Shown piece after piece: positions 20,774 through 29,295 of a stretch of 40,996 bases of DNA. Every line of letters starts with the position of its first letter. Within the stretch, counting starts at the first letter, position 1. A program made the position numbers and the translations under genes. The DNA comes from Pelagibacterales bacterium SAG-MED49. Lineage in GTDB: Bacteria > Pseudomonadota > Alphaproteobacteria > Pelagibacterales > Pelagibacteraceae. The stretch is from positions 1-40,996 of the forward strand of contig JACWEQ010000004.1 of assembly GCA_014653365.1 (NCBI GenBank), given 5' to 3'. The notes beneath the pieces are model-generated. The model was not told the origin of the DNA and ran no database searches. It saw only the letters and a list, made by a program, of their open reading frames with translations.

Positions 20774-21129
20774 TGAAACTAAACACTAGTATTAGAAAAA
20801 GATTTAGAGTTAGCAATAAAGTAAAGAAAGTTGCATCTAAAGATAGATTTAGACTATGTATATCAAGATCAGCTAAAAATATTTCAGCTCAAATAATTGA
20901 CGATATTAAAAAAGTAACATTATTATCAGCTTCATCAGTTGAAAAAGATATTCGTTCTGGTGATAAGATTAATAAAACAGAATTATCGAAAATAGTAGCT
21001 GCTAAATTAGCCAAAAAAGCTCAAGAGAAAAAAATTACTAAAATATACTTTGATAGAGGTGTTTATAGATATCATGGTAGAGTTAAAGTGTTTGCTGAAA
21101 CTTTACGTGAAAATGGAATGGAATTTTAA
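20773..21129 (+). CDS. rplR: 50S ribosomal protein L18
   Basis: L18 brings 5S rRNA into the 50S subunit together with L5. The 118-residue product has an N-terminal basic segment ([13 protein letters not shown]), the core [18 protein letters not shown], and the C-terminal [20 protein letters not shown]. That matches the family. It starts in the rplF stop and is followed by rpsE after two bases. Confidence 0.97.
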   Translation: MKLNTSIRKRFRVSNKVKKVASKDRFRLCISRSAKNISAQIIDDIKKVTLLSASSVEKDIRSGDKINKTELSKIVAAKLAKKAQEKKITKIYFDRGVYRYHGRVKVFAETLRENGMEF

Positions 21130-21131
21130 TT

Positions 21132-21647
21132 ATGGATAATTTTAAAGATAAAAAAGCTGACGATATTTTAGAAAAATTAGTTCACATTAACCGTATTACT
21201 AAAGTAGTAAAAGGTGGGCGTAGATTTGGTTTTTCAGCATTAGTTGTTGTAGGGAACCAGGCAGGTAAAATTGGTATAGCACATGCAAAAGCCAAACAAG
21301 TTCCAGATGCAATTAAAAAAGCTAACGAAGTTGCTAGAAGAAAATTAATTCATATACCTTTAAGAGAGGGTAGAACTATTCATCACGATGTAAAAGCAAA
21401 AGATGGTTCGGGTAGAATAATTCTTAGAGCCGCATCTAAAGGTACTGGAATTATAGCTGGTGGACCAGTAAGAGCTGTATGTGAGGTATTAGGAGTAAAA
21501 GATATAGTGGCAAAATCAATGGGAACTTCAAACGCACACAATGTTATTAGAGCAACCATGAAAGCATTATTGAAACAAAATTCACCAAAACAAATTTCAG
21601 CTATACGAAATAAAAAAATTTCTGAAATAGTTGAGAAAAGAGGCTAA
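21132..21647 (+). CDS. rpsE: 30S ribosomal protein S5
   Basis: S5 affects translational fidelity and lines the mRNA entry site. The 171 residues have the N-terminal double-stranded RNA-binding-like domain with VKGGRRFGFSALVVVGNQAG. The C-terminal domain contains GSGRIILRAASKGTGIIAGG and SMGTSNAHNVIRATMKAL. The stop overlaps the rplO start, leaving no space for rpmD, which lies between these genes in most bacteria. Confidence 0.98.
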   Translation: MDNFKDKKADDILEKLVHINRITKVVKGGRRFGFSALVVVGNQAGKIGIAHAKAKQVPDAIKKANEVARRKLIHIPLREGRTIHHDVKAKDGSGRIILRAASKGTGIIAGGPVRAVCEVLGVKDIVAKSMGTSNAHNVIRATMKALLKQNSPKQISAIRNKKISEIVEKRG

Positions 21648-22099
21648 TGATTACTTTAAATACTAAGGATAAAATCAATAAATCGAAAATGAGAGTTGGT
21701 AGAGGAATTGGATCAGGAAAAGGAAAAACATCTGGTAGAGGTGTTAAAGGTCAAAAATCTAGATCAGGTGTTGCCATTAAAGCTTTTGAAGGTGGTCAAA
21801 TGCCTTTATATAGAAGATTACCAAAAAGAGGCTTTAACCCTATTTCAAGAGTTAATATAGCAATAATGAATCTTGAAAAAATTCAATTTTTTATTAATGA
21901 AAAAACTATTAATCCAACTGAGACAATTAATATTGAGATGCTTAAAAAACTAAAATTAATCAATAAAAATTCTCAAAAATTAAAAATCCTTGGTACAGGT
22001 GAAATTAAAGATAAAGTAAATATAGAGGCCGATTTAGCATCTAAATCAGCAATAGAAAAACTAGAAAAAATTAGTGGATCTATTCAATTGAAAAAGTAA
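21647..22099 (+). CDS. rplO: 50S ribosomal protein L15
   Basis: L15 is a late-assembling 50S protein contacting many 23S helices. The 150-residue product contains the glycine/lysine-rich GRGIGSGKGKTSGRGVKGQK and GFEGGQMPLYRRLPKRGF-type segment (here AFEGGQMPLYRRLPKRGFNP), then a C-terminal domain ending in KSAIEKLEKISGSIQL. It follows rpsE directly and precedes secY by nine bases. Confidence 0.97.
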   Translation: MITLNTKDKINKSKMRVGRGIGSGKGKTSGRGVKGQKSRSGVAIKAFEGGQMPLYRRLPKRGFNPISRVNIAIMNLEKIQFFINEKTINPTETINIEMLKKLKLINKNSQKLKILGTGEIKDKVNIEADLASKSAIEKLEKISGSIQLKK

Positions 22100-22108
22100 T
22101 CAATTTCA

Positions 22109-23392
22109 ATGAGCGCTTCATCATCTACTAACGATTTAAGAAATAGAATATTATTTACCATATTTATTCTTGCGGTTTATAGGTTTGGAACTTTTGTGCC
22201 TTTACCAGGCATTGATCCTGAGCAACTTAAAATAATGATGGAAGGTAATCAAAAAGGATTACTGGGTATGTTTAACGTTTTTGCAGGTGGTGCCGTTAGT
22301 AGAATGGCTATTTTTGCTTTAGGTATTATGCCGTACATTTCATCTTCAATTATAATTCAACTATTAACTGGTGTTTCTGACTATTTTAAAAATTTAAAAG
22401 CACAAGGAGAAATCGGTAGGGCCAAAATTACACAAATAACAAGGTATGGAACAGTTATATTAGCTACTGTACAAGGTTATGGATTGTCAGTTGGCCTAGA
22501 ATCTTCGGCTGATTTGGTGATTAATCCAGGTTCTTTTTTTAAAATTACGACTGTAACAACTATTGTTGCTGGCACAATGTTTCTAATGTGGCTAGGTGAA
22601 CAAATAACCCAAAGAGGTATAGGTAATGGTATATCTTTAATTATCTTTGCAGGTATTGTTGCTGAAATACCAAGAGCATTAGTTACAACATTTGAACTTG
22701 GAAGAACAGGTGCTGTATCTACATTTATGATTTTGGCAATATTTGTTTTATTAATTCTTACAATTTTATTTATAGTATTTATGGAAAGAGCATTAAGAAA
22801 AATACTTATTAATTATCCAAAAAGACAAATGGGGAATAAAATGTATGGTGGAGAGTCTTCACATTTGCCATTAAAAATTAATCAAGCAGGTGTTATTCCT
22901 GCTATTTTTGCTTCGGCACTTTTATTATTACCTGTAACGTTTTCAAATTTTTCTTTTTCTAACAATGAAACATTCTTAAATTTGAGCGCATATTTTACCC
23001 AAGGACAACCACTTTACATGTTGTTATATGGATCGGGAATAATATTTTTTACATTCTTTTATACATCTATTACTTTCAATCCTACAGAGACAGCAGACAA
23101 TTTAAGAAAATATGGTGGTTTTGTTCCAGGTATTAGACCTGGAGAAAGTACAGCGCTTTATATTGAAAATATTTCATTAAAATTAACGACGATCGGTGCA
23201 TTATATTTAACATTAGTATGTTTAATGCCAGAATTTTTAATTGCAAATTATCCTATCCCATTTTATTTAGGGGGTGCTTCAGTTCTGATTGTTGTGGTTG
23301 TTGCTATTGATACTGTAACACAAATTCAAACAAGATTAATGAGTTCTCAATACGAGCAATTAATCAAGAAAACAAAATTTGGTAATAAGTAA
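22109..23392 (+). CDS. secY: Preprotein translocase subunit SecY
   Basis: SecY is the channel subunit of the Sec translocon in the inner membrane. The 427-residue product has about ten hydrophobic membrane segments. Family marks include RFGTFVPLPGID after TM1, the plug region GGAVSRMAIFALGIMPYISS, GIGNGISLIIFAGI, and the cytoplasmic loop KINQAGVIPAIFASALLLLP. The C-terminal loop reads NPTETADNLRKYGGFVPGIR. It is in its usual place at the end of the spc cluster and ends right before the GTG of adk. Confidence 0.98.
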   Translation: MSASSSTNDLRNRILFTIFILAVYRFGTFVPLPGIDPEQLKIMMEGNQKGLLGMFNVFAGGAVSRMAIFALGIMPYISSSIIIQLLTGVSDYFKNLKAQGEIGRAKITQITRYGTVILATVQGYGLSVGLESSADLVINPGSFFKITTVTTIVAGTMFLMWLGEQITQRGIGNGISLIIFAGIVAEIPRALVTTFELGRTGAVSTFMILAIFVLLILTILFIVFMERALRKILINYPKRQMGNKMYGGESSHLPLKINQAGVIPAIFASALLLLPVTFSNFSFSNNETFLNLSAYFTQGQPLYMLLYGSGIIFFTFFYTSITFNPTETADNLRKYGGFVPGIRPGESTALYIENISLKLTTIGALYLTLVCLMPEFLIANYPIPFYLGGASVLIVVVVAIDTVTQIQTRLMSSQYEQLIKKTKFGNK

Positions 23393-23956
23393 GTGAATAT
23401 TATTTTATTTGGGCCTCCTGGCGCAGGTAAAGGCACCCAGTCTCAGTATCTGGTAAATAAATTGAATAATTATCAAATATCTACCGGAGATATCTTAAGA
23501 AGTGAGATTAAAAATGATACAGTTATAGGTAAACAAATAATTAATGACATGAACGAAGGTAAATTCGTAAGTGATGAAATAGTTAATCAACTTATAGAAA
23601 AACTAATACATGACCCTAAAAAAAAAGACAAATTTATATTTGATGGATATCCGAGATCACTAAGTCAGGCTAAAAATTTAGATTTATTATTAGACAGCTC
23701 CAATCAAACAATAAATCATATTTTTTTCCTAAATGTGAATAAAGATATAATTATAAAAAGAATTGAAAAAAGAAAAGTACTTGAAAATAGATTGGACGAT
23801 GAGCTGGAAACAATTTTAAAAAGATATGATACTTACATGGAAACCACTCGACCTGTTTTAGATTACTACTCTAAAAATCCAAATTTCCATGAGATCGATG
23901 GAACTCAAGAAATTGATGAAATAACAAAGAAAATCGACACTTTTATCAATGTTTAA
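23393..23956 (+). CDS. adk: Adenylate kinase, short form
   Basis: Adenylate kinase interconverts 2 ADP with ATP and AMP and balances the adenylate pool. The start is a GTG directly after the secY stop. It gives MNIILFGPPGAGKGTQ with the P-loop at residues 7-15, which has no room to start earlier. AMP-binding elements STGDILR and FDGYPRSLSQA are present. The 187-residue length and the run from RIEKRK to LENRLDDE show that it lacks the large zinc-type LID insertion, as usual in alphaproteobacteria. The secY-adk arrangement is common. Confidence 0.97.
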   Translation: MNIILFGPPGAGKGTQSQYLVNKLNNYQISTGDILRSEIKNDTVIGKQIINDMNEGKFVSDEIVNQLIEKLIHDPKKKDKFIFDGYPRSLSQAKNLDLLLDSSNQTINHIFFLNVNKDIIIKRIEKRKVLENRLDDELETILKRYDTYMETTRPVLDYYSKNPNFHEIDGTQEIDEITKKIDTFINV

Positions 23957-23960
23957 GGCG

Positions 23961-23988
23961 TTGACTTTAGATAATCTTATTATATAAA
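23961..23988 (+). promoter_or_regulatory. Promoter upstream of rpsM
   Basis: TTGACT (23961-23966) and TATAAA (23983-23988) are separated by 16 bp in the 55-bp gap between adk and rpsM. Both boxes match the sigma-70 consensus in five of six positions (TTGACA, TATAAT). RNA would start near 23995, leaving a leader of about 17 nt without a clear Shine-Dalgarno sequence. This is the best-matching promoter inside the ribosomal block and would give rpsM-rpsK-rpoA-rplQ its own transcription start. Confidence 0.65.
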
Positions 23989-24011
23989 AGGCTCAAATTA
24001 TCACAAATATT

Positions 24012-24395
24012 ATGGCTCGTATCGCAGGTATCAACATCCCACAAAATAAGCTTGTTCACATAGGTCTAACTTATATCTATGGAATTGGTGACAAGTTTTC
24101 TAATCAAATTTGTTCTTCTCTTGAAATTCCTAAAGCTAAAAGAATTAACGAGTTAACTGATGATGAAATTTTAAAAATTAGAGAATATATTGATGCTAAT
24201 TTTAAAGTGGAAGGTGATCTTAGAAGAGATTACTCTTTAACGATCAAAAGATTAATTGATCTTGCATGTTATAGAGGAACTAGACATAGAAAAAAATTAC
24301 CTGTTAGAGGTCAAAGAACAAGATGCAATGCAAGAACTAGAAAAGGTAAAGCTATTGCGATAGCAGGAAAAAAATTAACTCCAACTAAAAAATAA
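24012..24395 (+). CDS. rpsM: 30S ribosomal protein S13
   Basis: S13 is a 30S head protein that contacts the P-site tRNA and forms bridges to the 50S subunit. The 127 residues include [20 protein letters not shown] with the helix-two-turn-helix region, [12 protein letters not shown], and the basic C-terminal tail [20 protein letters not shown]. It is the first gene after the promoter at 23961-23988 and heads the alpha cluster. Confidence 0.98.
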   Translation: MARIAGINIPQNKLVHIGLTYIYGIGDKFSNQICSSLEIPKAKRINELTDDEILKIREYIDANFKVEGDLRRDYSLTIKRLIDLACYRGTRHRKKLPVRGQRTRCNARTRKGKAIAIAGKKLTPTKK

Positions 24396-24397
24396 TT

Positions 24398-24847
24398 ATG
24401 GCTAAAGCTGATAAAGTTGAAAATAAAGATCAGAAGATTGAAAAGTCTTCTAAAAAGAGCAAAAAAAGTTCTTACTCTAAAAAGAAGAAAATCAAAAAAA
24501 ATATTTTAAACGGTGTTGCTTATGTTCAATCTACTTTTAATAATACAATAATTTCTATTGCAGATACTAATGGAAATGTAATTTCTTGGGCTTCTGCTGG
24601 ACAAAAAGGTTTTAAGGGATCAAGAAAATCTACCCCATATGCAGCACAGATTGCTGCTGATGCAGCTGCTTCTAAAGCAATGGAGTATGGAATGAAAACT
24701 TTATCTGTTGAAGTCAAAGGACCAGGTTCAGGACGTGAAACAGCATTAAGAGCTTTGCAAGCTAGAGGATTTAAAATTTTATCAATTAAGGACACAACAC
24801 CTATGCCTCACAATGGTGTGAGACCACCAAAGAAAAGGAGAGTTTAA
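24398..24847 (+). CDS. rpsK: 30S ribosomal protein S11 with lysine-rich N-terminal extension
   Basis: S11 lies on the 30S platform near the E-site mRNA. The product has 149 residues, about 20 more than usual. The first ~35 residues are a Lys/Ser-rich, probably disordered extension ([17 protein letters not shown]). The conserved core follows, with [49 protein letters not shown] and the end [15 protein letters not shown]. No later ATG lies near the start of the core, so the extension is probably real. It overlaps rpoA by one base. Confidence 0.97.
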   Translation: MAKADKVENKDQKIEKSSKKSKKSSYSKKKKIKKNILNGVAYVQSTFNNTIISIADTNGNVISWASAGQKGFKGSRKSTPYAAQIAADAAASKAMEYGMKTLSVEVKGPGSGRETALRALQARGFKILSIKDTTPMPHNGVRPPKKRRV

Positions 24848-25875
24848 TGGAAGTTGAAAATGTGAATGTTAAAAATTGGAAATCATTAATCAAACCATCT
24901 AAATTAGATGTACAAATTAGTGATGATTTAACTCATGCTAAAATAATCGCTGAACCTTTAGAAAAAGGTTATGGTTTAACCTTAGGAAACTCTTTAAGAA
25001 GAATTTTACTTTCTTCAATAAGAGGTGCGGCTGTCACTTCAATTCAAATTGATGGTGTTTTACATGAATTCACATCTATTAAAGGTGTAAGAGAAGATGT
25101 TACAGATATAGTTTTAAATGTTAAATCTTTAGCTTTAAAAAGCAACTCTGAGGGTACAAAAAAACTTATACTAGATACCAAAGGACCAGGTGAAATTAAA
25201 GCTTCTGATATAACTCCAGTTGCAGATGTTGAAATTCTTAATCCAGATTTAGTTATTTGTAACCTTGATGAAAATACAAACTTTCATATGGAAATGAATG
25301 TAAGCACTGGAAAAGGGTATGTTCCAGCCGATTTAAATAAACCTGAAGAACCACCATTAGGTCTTATAGCAATTGACTCACTTTATAGCCCAGTTAAAAA
25401 AGTTTCTTATTCAATTAGCACTGCAAGAGAAGGTAAAGCTTTGGATTATGATAAATTGATAATGGAAGTTGAAACTAATGGGTCAATTTCAGCAGAGGAT
25501 GCAGTAGCTTATTCAGCAAGAATATTCCAAGATCAGTTAAAAATGTTCGTTAATTTTGATGAACCTGTTGAAGCTCCTGTAAAAGAAGTATCAACAGAGC
25601 CTGAGTTTAATAAAAATTTATTGAGAAAAGTTGATGAACTTGAGCTTTCAGTAAGATCTATGAACTGCCTTAAAAATGATAACATAATTTATATTGGTGA
25701 CTTAGTTCAAAAATCAGAAGGTGAAATGCTTAGAACACCTAATTTTGGAAGAAAATCATTAAATGAAATAAAAGAAGTTTTGACTGGAATGTCATTGTAC
25801 CTAGGAATGGAAATACCTAATTGGCCACCTGACAATATTGCTGAAATGTCTAAAAAGTTAGAGGAACAAATCTAA
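24847..25875 (+). CDS. rpoA: DNA-directed RNA polymerase subunit alpha
   Basis: The alpha dimer nucleates core polymerase assembly, and its C-terminal domain binds UP elements and activators. The 342-residue product has the N-terminal domain with [40 protein letters not shown] and the FEPVEAP-like linker (here [12 protein letters not shown]). The helix-hairpin-helix C-terminal domain contains [18 protein letters not shown]. It is tightly coupled to rpsK and rplQ, as in the classical alpha operon. Confidence 0.98.
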   Translation: MEVENVNVKNWKSLIKPSKLDVQISDDLTHAKIIAEPLEKGYGLTLGNSLRRILLSSIRGAAVTSIQIDGVLHEFTSIKGVREDVTDIVLNVKSLALKSNSEGTKKLILDTKGPGEIKASDITPVADVEILNPDLVICNLDENTNFHMEMNVSTGKGYVPADLNKPEEPPLGLIAIDSLYSPVKKVSYSISTAREGKALDYDKLIMEVETNGSISAEDAVAYSARIFQDQLKMFVNFDEPVEAPVKEVSTEPEFNKNLLRKVDELELSVRSMNCLKNDNIIYIGDLVQKSEGEMLRTPNFGRKSLNEIKEVLTGMSLYLGMEIPNWPPDNIAEMSKKLEEQI

Positions 25876-26318
25876 TGAGACACGGAATGGCAAATAAGAA
25901 GTTAAATAGAACTTCTGAACATAGAAAAGCACTATTAAAGAATATGTTAAATTCTTTAATTAAATATGAACAGATAACTACAACGCTTCCAAAAGCTAAA
26001 TTTTTAAAACCACAAGCTGATAAAATCATTACACTTGGTAAAAAAGAAACCTTGCAAACAACTAAAATGTTAATGAGTAAATTACAGGATATTAATTCTG
26101 CTCATAAAGTGACAAAAACTCTTTCTAAGAGATATGAAAAAAGGCATGGTGGATATACAAGAATTATTAAAGCTGGTTTTAGATATGGTGATAATGCACC
26201 TATGGCAGTAATCGAATTTGTTGACAGAGATGTTGAGGCAAAAAGAGTTGATAAACCTAAAAAAGACGTCACCAAAGCAACACTCAAAGCTGAAGATAAG
26301 AATCAAGCTACAGCATAA
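25875..26318 (+). CDS. rplQ: 50S ribosomal protein L17
   Basis: L17 surrounds part of the peptide exit on the outside of the 50S subunit. The 147-residue product begins [20 protein letters not shown], matching the family, so the first ATG is kept although a second Met occurs at residue 5. The core includes TTLPKAKFLKPQADKIITLG and KRHGGYTRIIKAGFRYGDNA. A Lys/Ala-rich tail of about 25 residues follows. The ATG overlaps the rpoA stop. It closes the ribosomal block. Confidence 0.97.
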   Translation: MRHGMANKKLNRTSEHRKALLKNMLNSLIKYEQITTTLPKAKFLKPQADKIITLGKKETLQTTKMLMSKLQDINSAHKVTKTLSKRYEKRHGGYTRIIKAGFRYGDNAPMAVIEFVDRDVEAKRVDKPKKDVTKATLKAEDKNQATA

Positions 26319-26326
26319 ATTTAATC

Positions 26327-27244
26327 ATGAAAAAGTCTTACACCGTTGAAAAAACGTGTGATGGTATGCGTATTGATCGTTGGATCAGACACTCAATAGG
26401 AAGTATTCCACAAGGACTAATCGAAAAGCATCTAAGAGCAGGTAAGATTAAACTAAATAAAAAAAAAATAAAAAGTTCCCATAAAGTTAAAACCAATGAT
26501 GAGATTAATTTATTTAATATAGATTTTAAAAAAACAATAGTTCAAAAAAAAATTAAATTTGAACCATCAAAAGAGGTTATTAAATCAAATGAAGATCAGA
26601 TCATTGATAATAATGAGAGTTTTATAGTACTTAATAAAAGCTCAGGTATATCAGTTCAAGGTGGTACAAAATCAAAAAAGAATCTTGTAGATATTTTTGC
26701 TAAAAGTGAAATTTTTCACGGAACAAAACCTTATTCTGTACATAGATTAGACAAAGATACATCAGGTGTATTTATAATGGCAAAGACTAGGGAGTCTGCC
26801 CAGTTATTAACTTCATTATTCAGATTACGAAAAGTGCACAAAACATACTTAGCAATTTGTCATGGTGAATTAAATAAAGATTCAGGGGAATGGAATGATG
26901 ATTTAATTAGATATGATGGTGAAAAAAAAATTATTGAAAAAGCAAAAACATTATACAAAGTATTAGATAAAAATTCAGAAGCTAGCCTGGTTGAATTAAA
27001 GCCAATAACAGGACGAAAGCATCAACTTAGAAAACAATTATATGCTGCGGGACAACCTATTTTTGGTGATGTAAAGTATAAATTATCTAACTTGTCTAAG
27101 GGTATTAACAAAAATTTAATGCTGCATTCATATCAAATAAAATTTATTGTAAATGATATCAAGCATACTTATACAGCTTTATTACCAGATTATTTTAGAA
27201 AGCTATTAAAAACAAAAAGACTTAGGTTTTTAGATTTAAAATAA
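26327..27244 (+). CDS. rluC: RluA-family 23S rRNA pseudouridine synthase, RluC-like
   Basis: This family isomerises specific uridines in 23S rRNA to pseudouridine. The 305-residue product has an N-terminal S4 RNA-binding domain (residues about 10-70, with [12 protein letters not shown] and [11 protein letters not shown]). A catalytic domain follows, with [16 protein letters not shown] at 139-154; Asp142 is the expected nucleophile. [20 protein letters not shown] is the second family motif. The S4 domain and overall layout fit RluC, but RluD cannot be excluded by eye. It starts nine bases after rplQ and overlaps the end of the opposing lipB by 23 bp. Confidence 0.88.
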   Translation: MKKSYTVEKTCDGMRIDRWIRHSIGSIPQGLIEKHLRAGKIKLNKKKIKSSHKVKTNDEINLFNIDFKKTIVQKKIKFEPSKEVIKSNEDQIIDNNESFIVLNKSSGISVQGGTKSKKNLVDIFAKSEIFHGTKPYSVHRLDKDTSGVFIMAKTRESAQLLTSLFRLRKVHKTYLAICHGELNKDSGEWNDDLIRYDGEKKIIEKAKTLYKVLDKNSEASLVELKPITGRKHQLRKQLYAAGQPIFGDVKYKLSNLSKGINKNLMLHSYQIKFIVNDIKHTYTALLPDYFRKLLKTKRLRFLDLK

Positions 27245-27839
27245 AATTTTTAATTAATATATTTTCTAAATCTGAATAATTATTATTTTTAATTTTGATT
27301 AAATTAGTAATTCCATTATTTGAAATACCACAGGGTATAATTTTTTTATATTGATCTAAATTATTATTTACATTTATTGCAAACCCATGGTAGGCAATCC
27401 ATTTTTTAACTCTTAAACCTATAGCTGCAACTTTATATATCTGATTACCTTCTTTATACCAAATTCCAATATTATCTTTATCTGCAAATGTTTCTATCTT
27501 AAAAAATTTTAATGTATCAATAATAGTTTTTTCGATACAAGTAATAAATTTTCTAATATCTTTCTTGTTTCTTAAATCTAAAACAAAATAACAAACTAAT
27601 TGACCTGGCCCATGACATGTTATCTTACCACCACGATTAGTTTTAATAATTTTAATAGTTTTATCTATAATTTCATTTTCTAAATAGCTTGTACCTGCAG
27701 TAAATATTTCATCATGTTCTAAGGTCCAAATAAGTTCTCTTTCCATATTTTTGGATAAGTTTTCTAATCTTGTCTCAAGCAGATTTAATGCACTAAAATA
27801 ATTTATTGGTTTTATTGACTTTTTTATCTCTATATTCAT
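27222..27839 (-). CDS. lipB: Octanoyltransferase LipB
   Basis: LipB transfers octanoyl groups from acyl carrier protein to the lipoyl domains of E2 subunits and GcvH, the first step of endogenous lipoate synthesis. The 205 residues show [20 protein letters not shown], then [20 protein letters not shown] and IPCGI. The catalytic pair is present as Lys136 and Cys170. The product is short at the C-terminus compared with E. coli (about 213 aa) but complete. It runs opposite to the pseudouridine synthase gene and overlaps its 3' end by 23 bp. Confidence 0.95.
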   Translation of the reverse strand: MNIEIKKSIKPINYFSALNLLETRLENLSKNMERELIWTLEHDEIFTAGTSYLENEIIDKTIKIIKTNRGGKITCHGPGQLVCYFVLDLRNKKDIRKFITCIEKTIIDTLKFFKIETFADKDNIGIWYKEGNQIYKVAAIGLRVKKWIAYHGFAINVNNNLDQYKKIIPCGISNNGITNLIKIKNNNYSDLENILIKNFILNLKT

Positions 27840-27850
27840 TTATAAATTGT

Positions 27851-27879
27851 ATTATCTTAATTATCTATTAATAGTCCAA
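27851..27879 (-). promoter_or_regulatory. Candidate lipB promoter
   Basis: Read on the minus strand, TTGGAC (27879-27874) is followed after 17 bp by GATAAT (27856-27851). The -10 box matches five of six consensus positions. Transcription would begin near 27844, only about five bases before the lipB ATG at 27839, so the mRNA would be almost leaderless. The 60-bp gap also has to serve the divergent mgtE, for which I found no comparably good boxes. Confidence 0.5.
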
Positions 27880-27899
27880 CCTAAATTATAGGTAAATTT

Positions 27900-29273
27900 A
27901 TGTCTCTAGTTAAAAAAACAAAAGATAAAAATGTTAATTTTGAGTTTAACAAAGAATATATAAAAGTTGTAACTTCAAAAATTTCCAACAATGATGCTTT
28001 ATTTATAACTAATTCTTTTAAAGAAATGCATCCTGCTGATGCTGCTGATATTATTGAGCATTTAAATCAATCTGATAGAGAAAGCTTAATTAAACTTAAT
28101 AATTTTAATATTGATCCTGAAGTATTTGTAGAACTTAACGAGTCTGTTCAAACAGAAATTATTACTTATCTTTCATCAGACTCTATAGTTACAATATTAA
28201 CGAATTTAGAATCTGATGACGCAATTTCAATCTTGGAAAATGTACCAGAAAAAGAAAAAAATAGTATCTTAAGCTCATTGCCACCAAAAGATCGTTTTGC
28301 ACTGCTAGAGAGTTTAAGTTATCCAGAAGATACTGCTGCTAGACTTATGCAGCGTGAATTTACTGCTATTCCAAGTAATTGGTCTGTTGGTCAAACTATT
28401 GATTATTTAAGAGAAAACAAAGATCTTCCTGAAGAATTTTTAGAAATTTTTATTGTTAATGAAGAGTTTAAACCAATTGGAACAGTTCCATCATCGAGAG
28501 TTCTTACAACTTCCAGAGATACAAAAATGCTATCTATTATGGCAGAATCACAATTACTAATTCCAGTTGATATGGATAAGGAAGAGGTAGGAAATTTATT
28601 TGAAAACTATAATTTAAATTCTGCAGCTGTCATTGATAAGAATAATAAACTTGTTGGTATGATTATGAGTGATGACATCTTAACAGTACTTAAAGAAGAA
28701 GCGGAAGAAGATGTATTGAGATTAGCAGGTGTAGGTGATGAAGAAATTACTGACGGTGTTATCACAAAGACTAAAAGAAGATTTAATTGGCTGTTATTAA
28801 ATCTATTTACAGCTTTCTTAGCAACTTGGTGCATTAGTTTATTTGGAGCAACAATTGAACAAATGGTAGTTTTAGCATTTTTAATGCCAATTGTAGCTTC
28901 GATGGGTGGAAATGCTGGTATGCAAACACTTGCAGTTACAGTTAGAACTATTGCAACAAATGATTTAACAAAAAATAATTTTTCATCAAATGTTATGAAA
29001 GAATTTACTATCGGTATATTAAATGGAATTATCTTTGCGGCAATAAGTGCTTTTATTGTTCAAATTTGGTTTCAAGATAATATTTTATCAATCATAATTT
29101 CAATTTCTATGATTTTAACTATGATTATTGCAGGGCTATTTGGTATCTTGGTTCCTGTAACATTAAAGAAAATGAATATTGATCCTGCAATAGCATCCAG
29201 TGTATTTGTTACTACAATTACAGATGTAATTGGTTTTGTTTCTTTTTTGGGTGTCGGTGCTTATTTTCTATAG
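27900..29273 (+). CDS. mgtE: Magnesium transporter MgtE
   Basis: MgtE is a Mg2+-gated channel for magnesium uptake in the inner membrane. The 457-residue product has the full layout. The cytoplasmic N-domain (about 30-135) has SFKEMHPADAADIIEHLNQ, a CBS pair (about 140-265) has DTAARLMQREF and NSAAVIDKNNKLVGMIMSDD, and a C-terminal part has about five membrane helices (about 290-457). The latter includes PIVASMGGNAGMQTLAVTV and TTITDVIGF, whose Asp aligns with the pore Mg-site residue. Cytoplasmic Mg sensing is expected to be built in. No M-box-sized leader fits upstream. Confidence 0.95.
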   Translation: MSLVKKTKDKNVNFEFNKEYIKVVTSKISNNDALFITNSFKEMHPADAADIIEHLNQSDRESLIKLNNFNIDPEVFVELNESVQTEIITYLSSDSIVTILTNLESDDAISILENVPEKEKNSILSSLPPKDRFALLESLSYPEDTAARLMQREFTAIPSNWSVGQTIDYLRENKDLPEEFLEIFIVNEEFKPIGTVPSSRVLTTSRDTKMLSIMAESQLLIPVDMDKEEVGNLFENYNLNSAAVIDKNNKLVGMIMSDDILTVLKEEAEEDVLRLAGVGDEEITDGVITKTKRRFNWLLLNLFTAFLATWCISLFGATIEQMVVLAFLMPIVASMGGNAGMQTLAVTVRTIATNDLTKNNFSSNVMKEFTIGILNGIIFAAISAFIVQIWFQDNILSIIISISMILTMIIAGLFGILVPVTLKKMNIDPAIASSVFVTTITDVIGFVSFLGVGAYFL

Positions 29274-29295
29274 ATTAAAAATTATCTATTAATCT
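29272..29295. terminator. Possible shared terminator hairpin of mgtE and panC
   Basis: Perfect 7-bp arms agattaa (29272-29278) and ttaatct (29289-29295) with a 10-nt loop cover the stop codons of both convergent genes, which are separated by one base. A symmetrical hairpin could stop transcription in both directions. There is no T-run after the stem on either strand and the stem is AT-rich, so this is weak. Confidence 0.25.

Noticed and set aside
27840..27899. M-box or other Mg-sensing riboswitch ahead of mgtE
   Set aside because: The gap is only 60 bp and is shared with the divergent lipB, far too short for an M-box. Only a 5-bp repeat (accta/taggt) is present.
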